Shown here one piece after another: positions 22,424-33,370 of a stretch of DNA of 64,000 nt (the first letter of the stretch is position 1; every line of letters starts with the position of its first letter). Source of the stretch: Ananas comosus (taxonomy: Eukaryota > Streptophyta > Magnoliopsida > Poales > Bromeliaceae). Made by a program: the position numbers and the translations under genes. The notes beneath the pieces were generated by a model that saw nothing but the letters and a program-made list of their open reading frames with translations, was not told the DNA's origin and searched no databases. Where the stretch lies: positions 7,895,120 to 7,959,119 of the forward strand of contig NC_033637.1 of NCBI RefSeq assembly GCF_001540865.1, given 5' to 3'.

Positions 22424-24420
22424 TGTAGTGTCCCTGGTGTTTAGCGGTCTGAGCGACTTCAGCATCTAAGGCTTGTCGACACGTCTGGTGGGTGTCGGGA
22501 CAAGTCAGAGTCGTGTTGGCACAAAATAGACACAAAACAGACTCAACGCGATGCGAGAGTGAAGTTCTGACACTGAAATCTGCAAAGTGCAGGATTTCAA
22601 TGTTGAGTATCGATACCTGGGAGGAGTACCGGTACCCCAGTGAGATTTCAGTATTGGATGCTCTCGGGTTTGCGCAGTTTGATGTTGAGTACCGATACCT
22701 GTTGTCGAGTACCGGTACCGAGCTTGAGTATCGGTACTGCATCGGGCTAGTACCGGTACCCAGCGCGCGATGTGTGCAGGAAGAGGGTCGAGTACCGATA
22801 TTCAAGCTGGGTACCGATACTCCAGGTGGAAAAGTGAGTTGGTAAGGGGTATTCTAGTCTTTTTCTTTGGCGATTATTCCAACCGACCCCGAGCCTCTAT
22901 ATATGTGTTGGAAGCTTAGAGAAACTCTGATAGCTGGTAGCTTTTCCTTTCTCTCTCTCTCTCTCTAGCTTGTTTACGCAGTTCATTGGGAAGTCGAGGG
23001 TCAAGCTCGCGTGGAGTCTTCGCTTGCTAGGAGGATCGTTCGTGCGCGAGGATCATCTCGGGTGAACCGTTAGAGGTCTAGCGAGCACATGGAGTTTCTC
23101 CTTTCGACTTCTTGTCGACATTGGATAAGCGATCGAGGGGGGTTGATGTTTACCGAAATCGTCGGATTTCTTTCTAAGTCGAGTGTCAGCATGTATGGTA
23201 TTATGTGTAGTATCATGGTTAATAGCTCGAATTCATAGATTTGCATAGCTGAGTTTTGGAGCATGATCTAATAATTTAGACAAATTTACATGTTGAACTT
23301 AGAATTGCCTTATGAGAAAACTCGTTAAACCTACACTGTCATTTTCTAAAAAGTTACCAGATTTAGCTTCAGGAGTTGTTGTTCTTTTTGTATCCGCACT
23401 ATTAGAACGTACGGGATACTCAGATTAGTGTAGGGTGAGTTTATGCTTGTGCTGAGGGGCCGAGCTCGTTTTACAGTAGAGTGTAGACTGTTCCGCACTA
23501 TCGGGTGCCGTCATGGTTGACAGTGGACCCAGATTTTTGTATCTTGCATTTGATTGTGCCAAGGGCACGTGAGCTTTGGTTGTTAGACTAGTTTGACCCA
23601 TTTGTATTGACTACAGCCTATGAGAGCTTAATTGAGCTCGGCAGAGACACGCTTGCATACTCGGTTGGGTTGTGCCCACGAGTGTCGCTCTGGAGTGAGG
23701 CTTTGACTTGCGTTGATGTCGCAATCGTCCTATTTCGACAGTTTACTTGGACCGGCCATCGCCGAGGATGGTGTACGGTGTAGCTTAGGGAGGGGGGGCG
23801 TCCGTTTGGGCAGCCCGTGTGAGATTGAGTCAGTGATAGCTAGTGATGCATATTTCTGTCTATAGATAGTGGCTTGTGGTAGCAATAGTGTAGTGGCATG
23901 TAGCTGTAGAGTTCTTTCCAGCTTTCCTTACTATCCTGATCATACTATTTCTGTAGACGTAGTAGGTGGGCCGTTGAGGTCAGTGACGGTACCCACTGAG
24001 GACTACTCTATTTTTTGCAGTAATTCTCACACCTAGTTGTTGACACCTTTTTGCAGAGCCTTCGTCTGCGGCTACTGCTGTTGCTGATTCTGACCGTGGT
24101 AAGGGAGTCGCGAGCTAGAGTCGTCCCTTCCCTGATCATTTGCTAGAGAAGCACCCGTCAAAGGTAGTTTTGGGTTTTATGTACATACTATTTTGTTGTT
24201 GTGGTACTCTCTGGAGTAAGGAGGTGTTGTAGCCCTGTGTATGTACCGTGAACCCATTTTGTTTTATGTATACATGTGTTTGTTTTAGCAACTCTGGACT
24301 TTGGTTGTAGCTCCTGTTCGTTTGCAGGTACAGTTATCACTTCGTATACACGAAAAATTCTTATGTATACGGTGGGTCTGTTAGCATGCCCGAGGAAACG
24401 TGGTTATACAGGGCGTGATA
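22424..24420 (+). repeat. 3' LTR of element A
   Basis: 1997 bp, uninterrupted. Palindrome array at 22604-22823, TATA box at 22898-22904 and CT repeat near 22950. Ends GGGCGTGATA where the 5' copy has GTGACA. It is the reference for the empty copia insertion site. Confidence 0.93.
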
Positions 24421-26728
24421 GAAACTAAGTGAATGAGAAGATGAACCATAATTGTGAAAAAACTAGGAGGAAAGATTTTTTCCATACGCTATAGAGTAAA
24501 TGCAATAGTTGACTCCAATTGATCAAGCTTATTAGGGTCGAGAGTTTTAGAACATATAGCTTTCAAGAAGAATGACAGTTCAGAAACAACTGCTACAAGT
24601 TGCCGTGACTTAGATGCTCTTAGAGCTATCGGGAGGATATCTTGCATCAAGATATGACCATCATGACTCTTAAGGTTTGAAAGTGTCCGCTCTCTTAGGT
24701 TCACATATCTTGATATGTTTGATGCATAACCATCGGGAACTTTAATATTTCGTAAGATTGTTAGAAAATCTAATTTTTCTTGTGTAGTCATCGTGTAAAT
24801 TGCTGGAGGTAAATGAGTTCTCTTGTTAGGATGCAATTTAGGATGAAGATCATGCCTTATACCCATTTCCTTTAGGTCTAAACGTGATTTCAAGTTGTCC
24901 TTAGTCCTCCTATTTATGTTCAACAAGGTTCCAATAAAATTATCACAAATATTTTTTTCTATATGCATTCCATCTAGATTGTGTCGAAGAAGATTGTGCT
25001 CCCAATAAGGTAGCTGAAAAAAGATACTTCTTTTTTTTCCATATATGTTTTGGCACACATTGCGTTGATTCATCTAATGTGCCACTATCTTTCCCAGTGT
25101 CATTATGATCATCTCCAATGAAGTCATTTGCATCCTCAAACACTCTTATTTGATTTGCAGCTTCTACTTGCACTTGTTCCGCCAAATTGCCAACTTCTTC
25201 TCTCGTCCTTTTCTTAGAAGAATTTAAACCTTTGCCATATCTATAACATGTACCTTCCAATTGCTTTAGAATTTCAGTTCCAGAAGGTGAAATTGGAGCA
25301 GATTGCAACTCAATAGTGTTATCAAATTGGTCTTTTTGAAAACGAAAAGGATGATTTGGTTCCAACCATCGCCGATGGCCCATATAACAAAACTTACCAC
25401 CGTATTTTAGCCAACATGAGTTGGTTGAAGTCCCGCGGCACGAGCATGCAACGCGTCCCTTGGTGCTCTAACCAGATAAGTTTGCGTATGCTGGAAAATC
25501 ATTAATGGCCCACATAAGAGCTACCCTCATTTTAAAATTTTCATTTGTGTAAGCATCAAATGCATCGACATCATCCCATAGTTGTTTTAACTCCTCTATG
25601 ACAGGTTGCAAATAAATATCAATGTCGTTGCCAGGACCTTTCTCTCCAGGAATAACCATTGAAAGGATGAATGATGATTGCTTCATACATAACCATGGAG
25701 GTAAGTTATAAGGAATTAACACAACCGGTCAAGTGCTGTAGGTGGAACTCATTGTTCGAAATGGATTGAATCCATCACTAGCAAGGCCAAGTCTAACACT
25801 ACGAGGATCGGATGCAAAATCTATATAATGTGCATCAAAAGACTTCCATGCTATACTATCTGCCGAGTGCCTCAAAATTTCATCTTTTGGATGACTTCAT
25901 CATGCCATCTCATGTTAGAAGCTGTCTTTGAAGACATGTAAATCCTTTTCAATCTTGGTATCAAAGAAAAATAACGCAATACTTTGGCCGGTTTTTTTTT
26001 TCTTTGGAACTCATCATCTTCATTAATTAAAGCCTCGGCATCCTTATTTGTTACTCATCTCCACACACCTCACAATTTTCTTGATTTAATCTTTCACCCG
26101 AATATAATATGCAATCATTTGGACAAGCATGAATCTTTTCATACCCAAGACCCAATTCCTTTATCAACTTTTTAGCTTCATAAGAAGATATTGGTAATGA
26201 GGTGCCTTTGGGAAATGCATCTTTTAATAGTCGGAGCAACATAGTAAAAGATTTGCCCGACCATCCATTTTAAGATTTGAGATGGAATAGCCGGAGAATG
26301 AATGATATTTTTGAATAATTTTTGCAACCTGGATATAACTCTTGATCACAATCAAGCACTAACTTTTCATATTGATTTGTGTCATTAGTTGAAGCATTCG
26401 TTGGACACTCCGAAAAATGTTGCCCATCAAACTCCCTAGAGGTGTGTGGTACATTGTTAGGTTCATCCAAATTCTCAATTGCAGCATCATTTTCTATTAC
26501 TGTAGTGTTCATATCATTAGTTGTAATTCCAAATGCATCTCGTAGCAATCCTCCAATATCATCTTGACCTAACTTTTCTCCTTGCATATTACTGGTTCTT
26601 TGATCTGTTAGAGTTTCTTCTATAGAAGAATCCTCAAAATGAGACATCAAAAATGATTCACCATGAAGAACCCAATTACTGTAACCTAGTAAAAACCATT
26701 TCATATCAAATGTTCTTCAACAACTTCT
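24421..26728 (-). pseudogene. CACTA (En/Spm) transposase, 5' and core part, degenerate
   Basis: Read on the minus strand this is a Transposase_21/TNP2 protein with frameshifts and stops. In order: the end of the Transpos_assoc domain (GYSNWVLHGE, near 26680-26630), an acidic linker, a CPNDCILYSGE zinc-binding stretch (26110-26060), the core SVRLGLASDGFNPF (about 25800-25750), LPPWLCMKQ then GPGNDIDIYLQP (25710-25620), INDFPAYANLSG (about 25470), MGHRRWLEPNHPFR (25383-25340), NLLRHNLDGMHIEKN (about 24990-24945) and MEKIFPPSFFTIMVHLLIHL (up to 24421). The exon may begin at an AG near 26729. The first exon and the CACTA terminal repeat are not visible. Element A interrupts the coding sequence at 24421, and the gene resumes at 287. 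Confidence 0.9.
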
Positions 26729-26875
26729 GAGCTAAATGAAAATTTGTTATAGCACTTTCTTTACGGGCATAGAATTTTTCCATTAGTAATTGCTTTCTGT
26801 TATAGCACTTTCTACACGGGCATAGAATTTTTTCATTAATAATTGCTCCACAGCAAATTTAATGAAATTACTAAC
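26729..26875. repeat. Short tandem duplication next to the CACTA remnant
   Basis: Two 53-bp units start GTTATAGCACTTTCT at 26746 and 26799 and run to about 26851, differing at a few bases. This probably lies in intron or flank of the CACTA transposase gene. No coding potential is visible. Confidence 0.7.
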
Positions 26876-29638
26876 TGTGAGGACTGAGATTTTTACAGTG
26901 CAACTAAACTCTCTGTTGATGATGTTTATGTGTGTAATTTAATTACATAAGCACTCGTCAAGTTTCAGGAGAAAATGAGCTAAAATGGAGAAGTTACGCG
27001 ATTATTAGTTTTCACTTAAGTGAATAGTAACTCCGGTTTTTCGGAGAAGCCACGGAGTAGAGTTGGCTTTCGGCGCGTATCGGACTCCGTTCATAGCGAT
27101 CCAATAGCTCGTTTTGAACGGTTCAGCTATTCTGGAACCAATGGCACTGACGGATTTTAGATCTGATGCACGGTTTTTGAGAAAATCTGAAAATACATGT
27201 TTCTTATGTAATTGTGCATCATTTTGGCCTTTTGGAGAGAGAATGGATTTCGTCGTGAATCGGAGATCAAATCGGACGAAATGAAATGCTAGATTCGATG
27301 CCTCGACGTGCTGAACGCGTTGGCGTGATCCGATCGGAAATCCGATGGACGGATCTTTGGGAATTGCAATAAGTTCGCTAAGGGGTCGAGAGTGGAAAAT
27401 CGGGAAATTCGCAAAAGTCGTAATATTTTATGTACCGAATCGCGCGAGATCGATTGTGGAGGTGCAAAAGCACGAGAGTTACCCATTGTGAAGGACTAAG
27501 GATGAAATTTGTAGTTCGGTGAACTTTTGTGCAAAATTGCACTTTGTATACAATGTGCATCTAGGGTTTCTATGCACAAAACCCTAGATCTACTCAACCC
27601 AGCGCCCAGTTGTGCCCTAGCCGCCATCTGCAAGTCCATGCCCTAGCAGGGCGCGCGCCCCGGCCGCCGGCGAGCTTCCCTGGCCGCCGGAAACCAGGAT
27701 CGGCCTCTCCTCTACCATCATCTCCACCTAGCCACCATCTTCTTTGGTCTTTGAGCTCGAGGGGTGACCATCCACGTTGAGACTGCACCCTCTGGCCGAG
27801 ACCCTTCTCCAGCATCATCGCCGCCGGCCGCCGCCGTCCCGGCCGCCCCGGAGCGCCGCCACCGCCGCCCTGGCAGGATGCGGCCAACCTGGACAGATTT
27901 GGCCGAGGTTGTGAGATTTCCTCCTCCTCGCCCTGCTGCCGCTCGGGATTGGATGAACCACCCTTCTCGATCTCCCCGGCACCGTCCCTGCCAGCCGTCG
28001 CCATCCGCACGCGCTGCCGGCGCCGTCGGGACCATCTGCGGCAATCTGCTGCAGCTCGGGCCGAGCTCGAGTCAGCTCGTGGCCGCGAGCTGCAGCCGCC
28101 TCGAGGCGGTCCGCCCCGCCTCCCTCTTCTGTCGGCAACCTCACGCGCGTGTTTCTCGGCGTCCCCGACCACCGCCGGCCGCCGCCTGAAGCTCCTGCAG
28201 CCGCCCAGACTTGGTGCGGGCCGAGGCTGGGCTTCCCTCCAATCCGCGCGTCGCCGCCGCCCATAGCGGGGAGCACCACCCTTCCCACGGCCTCCAGTGA
28301 AGGATCGCCGTCGCCCCGACCTCCTCCGGCCGCCGCCGCGCCGCCTGGAAGCGTTGAACCCGAGAGCCACTTGGAGGAATTAATCTCTTCCGCCGCGCCA
28401 CCGGCCGCCTCCCGCTGCCGGCCAGCAGGTTCCCCGGACCCCTTGGACCATCTGCTCCCACCTCCGGCCGAAGCGCTCGCCGTCCGACCACCGGCGGCCA
28501 GCCCTAGCTCTGCCCTGGCCGGTAAGCATTGTTGTTGCTGTCCTGCACATGATTTCCTGTTCTAGTCACTGTTCCGGCGACCCGAGGCTGTTCCGATGCC
28601 TCTGGGGGTGAGCACGATGATATTCTGTCAGTCCTGATCACAGTGCTCACCTCAATTAGGGTCAGCGAGCCCCTGGTTAGCGAGATAAGCACGTTTTTCA
28701 TGCCGTGCGCGCTGTTCGCAGATTTTCGCGTCACTCCCGCGCTCTCCGCAGCGGCCGAAATTGCTCTGAAAGGTGAGCACGGCCTCCGGCACGTCGAAAC
28801 CTGTCAATGGGTATATTGGCTCGGCCGATTCACTTCTGGTTTGTGCAGACGGACCATAATAGCGCCGAAATCGCATGAAATAATGCGATTTCGGGTATTC
28901 GAAAGGGCTTTTATGCAATTCCGGTTGTTGCGGTTGCTGTTGGCAGCATGGGTAGGCTGTGGGTGATCTCTGGACTGATTGTCCAAGGCCCCGGACCTTT
29001 ACGAAGATCGGAAATGTATTTTTGGTGTGTTTGTCGGCAAAATCCGTCGACGGAACGCGGTTTTGGTTCAGAATTATTCCGACGGTGCTTCGTGAGCTTT
29101 TGTGTAGTCGCTGAGCCTTGTTGGCTGGTCACTCGCGTCATTTCGAGAGTTCAGAAATGACGGGTGAGCGACGGTGGGTTCCGGTGTCGAAATAGACACT
29201 TCCGGGAACCCGGATCCCAACAATTATCCACCAATGGTTGTTTGGTTGTGTATCCTTGTGTTTGCTGCCATGTCACACTAAAATAAGTGTTTAGTGGCAG
29301 CGAATGACTCGTGGCATGAGTCGGTGCCTTCCGGGATAGTTAGTGGGTCCCGGCGGAGTCCCGGTGCGATTTTCAAGACTTCCGGCGAGTTATGGTAATC
29401 GGTATTGGGAAACCGATTTCTGTGGGATTGTTTGTGGGTTATGCTTTTAGGGTTTCTTAGCTGTGGGTTAGACACTAACCCAGTGGACCCTCCTTAGGTC
29501 CGGTTGACATTCTTTTGCAGTCAGAAGACAGGCGCGACAGTTGTACAGGTGGGTACTTCGATCCGACGTCGGTACAGTGGTACACACTCGGTGATGGTTT
29601 CTTACCTTTGCTCTTTCATTATTATCTAGCATATATAC
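26876..29638 (+). repeat. LTR E: truncated copy of a long LTR family
   Basis: Begins TGTGAGGACTGAG and follows solo LTR F (43793-46270) along its whole length, including an AT-rich start, a GC-rich block (27600-28530), a conserved hairpin (28607-28651) and a segment ending in CGGTACAGTGGTACAC. It stops at 29638, where inverted copy D starts, so the last 1.6 kb of the LTR is missing. The GC-rich block gives overlapping open frames on both strands (for example 27594-28370 minus and 28149-28565 plus) with no recognisable domain. It ends at a donor-like GGCCGGTAAG (about 28518-28527) also seen in F. Confidence 0.85.
28607..28651. promoter_or_regulatory. Conserved inverted repeat in LTR E
   Basis: GGTGAGCAC and GTGCTCACC separated by 27 nt. 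The same arms and the same 27-nt spacing occur in F (45247-45291), and a 29-nt version in D (32618-32664). Confidence 0.65.
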
Positions 29639-31389
29639 TGTCACGCCCCGGGGCCGATTTTAAAAGCCTTTTAAAAACAGAGTTGCGGAAAACGTGCCAT
29701 TTTTTTTTTTCAACCTGGCCCACGCGACGTACAGACCCGCCACAAATACCAAGTTCCTCTATCCACTCGAACAGAGTCTCCTTTGTATTTGCACAGCGTA
29801 CCAGCTATACAACAGGATCTCAACCACAACCTACATTTACCAATCAGCAACCAAATCATGATATGCATTCCCATACAGCTAACGATCCTTAGAATGATGC
29901 ATGCCTCTAAGCACTCCTTAGGCGCTGGATGATGCAATACACAATACAACAAACATCCTATTTGAAAGTGCTCCCCACACAGAAGCTTTTGTTTTTAAAA
30001 TCTAATTCATTCATACATGAAAATCATTCAAAAATCTTTTGAAAACTGTTTCCCACACGGAAACTCTATTTTGAAAATCGACTACCTCGAGGGGTAGAAA
30101 ACCACGATGCGTAAATCCATAAATACAAATCTGAGAACCACAAGGTATACAAACATCCCAAAACTGAAGATCCATAAACCAAATCCACAATTCCACAAAT
30201 CCACAAATTCAACCAGCTCACAACATTCAAACATCAAGTATGATCATCTAACTGAACCATATAAACTAACTAAGCTATAACAACATAATAGTAAGGATAA
30301 AAACTAAATCGATAACCTGGGTCGGAAGCTCTATCGACCGCTACGAACGTACCTCACGTCTCGTCCCAAAACTCATCGCCTGCAATACCTGAAAAATGGT
30401 GGGGGAGGTGAGAACATGTAAATATGTCTCCCCTCCCAGTGGGTACCGCAAGCCGATGAAGGCGAGGAGTACTCACCGGATCAGGAAGAGCTAAACAACA
30501 GTACGGGTCAGTAAAAAATACAGTAGCAATAATAATGAATGAAAGAGACATATATATGAAAGAAAGTACAACTACCGCTACTGTAATGAACAACTGAATG
30601 TATACATGTAACAAGACTATAGTAGCAAGACAATGTAACGAAAGAACTGAAGATATACAAGTGACCACTGCTACTATAGTTATATGCGTCAACCGGACAA
30701 GTAGTCCAAAAGTACCCAATCTAAACTGCCGTGTCGGTCTAAGGACCTCAGGCAAAAGCCACTACCTGCTCGCACCCGGCATGTAACCCTAGCACAAAGA
30801 GAACACCGCTGGGCTCACGGGTCGGATGTACGACCACTTTTCCGGAAAAGAACACCCTCCTGCGGGGGATCAACTCGCTGGTGTACGTGAAATGCACTCG
30901 AGCTGTGGCGATCAATGCGGATATGATCAATAGCCAAATGTCGGCAACCAGCCGACAATCATCGCCCCTCGGGGCAAACCGACCTATAGGTCATCAAACT
31001 ATATAGGAGCACAAGAAACGACTACTCAGGTCAACTAAGAGGGAACAACTCGACATCCCACCAAAGGTATACAAGCACTGACTACTAAAGTCAACTAACA
31101 CATATGCACGACAAACTGACGAATAGGTCACCAGAGTATATCAATAGAATCCCGAATTACCGTCGGCCACTAGCCGACAATCCAACCCCTCAGGGTACAC
31201 CGACCTCATAGGTCATCAAACGACAGGACTCACGAAGCTGACTGACTAGGTCACAAATATGCCAAATAGTGGAACTGTGTAAACTATAATCATCCGTCGG
31301 TGCTAACCGACAATCCCACTCCTTAGGGTATACCGACCTCAAGGGTCATCGAACGATGTACGAGAACCGACCAATCAGGTCACCGAAAC

Positions 31390-31535
31390 GAAGTACGAGA
31401 ACCGACCAACCAGGTCAACAGATATGGAAATGCAATAACCGACCAACTAGGTCAACAGATACTAAATGCAACAACAGACCAACTAGGTCAACAGGTACTG
31501 AATGCAACAACCGACCAACTAGGTCAACAGATACG
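31390..31535. repeat. 36-bp tandem repeat in LTR D
   Basis: About four units of a sequence containing GACCAACTAGGTCAACAG. The looser pattern of GACC/GGTC blocks extends over 30960-31540 and, in F, over 46440-46760. Confidence 0.75.
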
Positions 31536-32786
31536 CATGAAGATAGAACTACTCTACTCCTACTCAGGATACTAAGTATGCAAACAACGAGTAGAGTATA
31601 ACGAATAAACAAGGGTGCAAGGCTTAATATATTATGCGATAGTAACAACAGAAGAGTAAGGGTAAGAAACCATCACCAAGCGTGCACCACTGTACCGACG
31701 TCGGATCGAAGTACACACCTGTAAGGATGTCGCGTCTGTCTCCTGGCTGCAAAAGAATGTCGACAGGACCTATAGAGGGTCCACCGGGTTAGCATCTAAC
31801 CCACAACTAATAATCACAGTATCCACAACCCCACAAACAATTTCAAGAAGATCGATCTCCCAATACTGATTACCGTCACTCGCCGGAAGTCCCGAAAACC
31901 ATACCGGGACGCCGTCGGGACCCACTAAGTGTCCCGAAATTCACCGACTCGTGTCACGAGTCACCTGCTGCCCCAAAGCACTCCAATTTGGGTGTTTTGG
32001 CAGCAAACACAAGATAACACCCCTACACAATTATCGCCGGATAATTGTACGAATCCGGGTTCCCGAATGTGTTTATTTCGACACCGGAACCTACTGTCGC
32101 TCACCCATCATCACCAAACCCACAAAGTGATGATGGTGACCAGCCAACAAGGCTCAGCGACAAAACACGAAGCAACCAAACACCGTCGGAAAGAATCCGA
32201 ACCGAAACCGCGTTCTTTCGGCGAATTTCGCCGAAAAACGCACCGAAATCGACCTACCGATTTCCGCGGCAGCTAACGGACCATGGACAATCAGTCCAGC
32301 GGTCATTACAAACTCCCACACGCTGCCCACAGTAGCCACGCAAAGCACAAATGCATAAAAGACCCTCTAATTACATAAAATCTCATCATTTTATGTAATT
32401 TGAGCGATCAAGCCGCTCATTCACGCAAACCGAGGACTTCCGAAGTCCGCAGAGACACGTACTGACAGGTCTCGACGTACCGGAGTCCGTGCTCCCGATC
32501 CGGAGCACAGCGGCTCGCTGTGGGAAGCGCGGGAGCAACCCGAAGGTTCAGCGAATAGCGCGCAGTCAGGGAAGATCGCGCCGAACAGAACTAACCGGAC
32601 ACTTCTGATCCACGGGAAGGTGAGCATTGTGATCAGCACTGACCAGCGGTCACCATGCTCACCTCCGGAGGCATCGGAACAGCCTCAGATCGCCGGAAAA
32701 ATAAGCACAATCCCGAAACAGCAGCCAAAAAGGCTGAAACGGAGCGACATCGCCAAAACAGCGGAACGGGGCCTTCCCGACAGAAA

Positions 32787-32829
32787 CCAAGGTGAGCACG
32801 ATGATCAGAAATGAGTCACGATCATCGTG
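32787..32829. promoter_or_regulatory. Perfect 13-bp inverted repeat in LTR D
   Basis: GAGCACGATGATC and GATCATCGTGCTC separated by about 13 nt. It lies 120 bp from the conserved GGTGAGCA hairpin at 32618-32664 and may be an expanded version of it. Confidence 0.6.
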
Positions 32830-33370
32830 CTCCCTTCCGTATTGATCAGGGAGGCTCGAGAAGCTCAGAACACAAACCCATCCTAAACTAAGCCCTATTT
32901 CGGGCTTGGCCGGAGCAAGGTTGCTCCGGCCGGCTTCCGGCAGCACGGCGGCATGTGCGGCGGCCAGGGACGGGTGCGTGGGAGGTGAGGAGTACCGTGC
33001 TCACCTCGGTTGGCGGCTGGAAGCGACGGCGGCGGCGGCGGAGCAAACCGAACCCGTACCGGCTTGAGCTTGGGCTCCAAGGGCAATGGCGGCCACGGCG
33101 GCCGGCGGGAGGCTCAGGGTGACGGCGGCACCTCGCCGGAGGTGGAGGAAAGGCGAATCGGCCGGCGGGGAACGGCGGCGGCGCGCGGAGGCAGAGCTAG
33201 CCCCGGCTCGGCCCGCACTTGGTCAAGGCGGCCGCAGAGAGAGAGAGCGGTGGCCGCGCCGGAGGCCAGCTGAGGGCGGCGGGACCGAGGGTGGGCGGCG
33301 GCGATGCGCGGAGGCAGAGATCACCCAGGCTCGGCCTGGGTGACTGCAGGTTGGCCGCAGAGAGCAAGGT

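Larger units (their letters stand above)
288..24420 (+). mobile_element. Element A: Ty3/gypsy chromovirus (Tekay/Del-like), with nested insertions
   Basis: A complete but dead LTR retrotransposon. Its 5' LTR is split into 288-1923 and 17005-17360 (1992 bp in total), and its 3' LTR is 22424-24420 (1997 bp). The internal region 17361-22423 has PBS, gag, protease, RT, RNase H, integrase, chromodomain and PPT in the Ty3 order. Flanks are AGAAC (283-287) and GAAAC (24421-24425), a 5-bp target duplication with two differences. It lies inside the CACTA transposase exon. The 15-kb copia element 1924-16999 is inserted in the 5' LTR. Placement in the Tekay/Del group rests on the C-terminal chromodomain and the long LTRs ending in GGCGTGACA, and is an inference from family knowledge. 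Confidence 0.92.
29639..33370 (-). repeat. LTR D, inverted copy, first part
   Basis: On the plus strand it starts TGTCACGCCCCGGGG, the complement of the LTR end seen in F. It tracks the complement of F from 47906 down to about 44900, diverging in the GC-rich block. Solo LTR C interrupts it at 33370; it resumes at 36062. The last 700 bp (the LTR start) is absent. A 36-bp tandem repeat lies at 31390-31535. Long open frames in 33010-33343 come from GC-rich codon-like repeats and match no family. Confidence 0.85.

Noticed and set aside
27594..28565. Long overlapping open frames on both strands (up to 258 codons)
   Set aside because: They come from CCG-rich sequence low in A/T and therefore low in stops. 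They lie in an LTR, the protein readings are not kept in copy F, and no domain is visible.
31356..31601. Protein with 12-residue repeats (NNRPTRSTDT)
   Set aside because: It is the translation of the 36-bp tandem repeat in LTR D. The frame does not extend beyond it and is absent from F.
33010..33343. Gly/Arg-rich frames that look like a small basic protein
   Set aside because: GC-rich part of the inverted LTR D, with simple GGC-type codon repeats in several frames.
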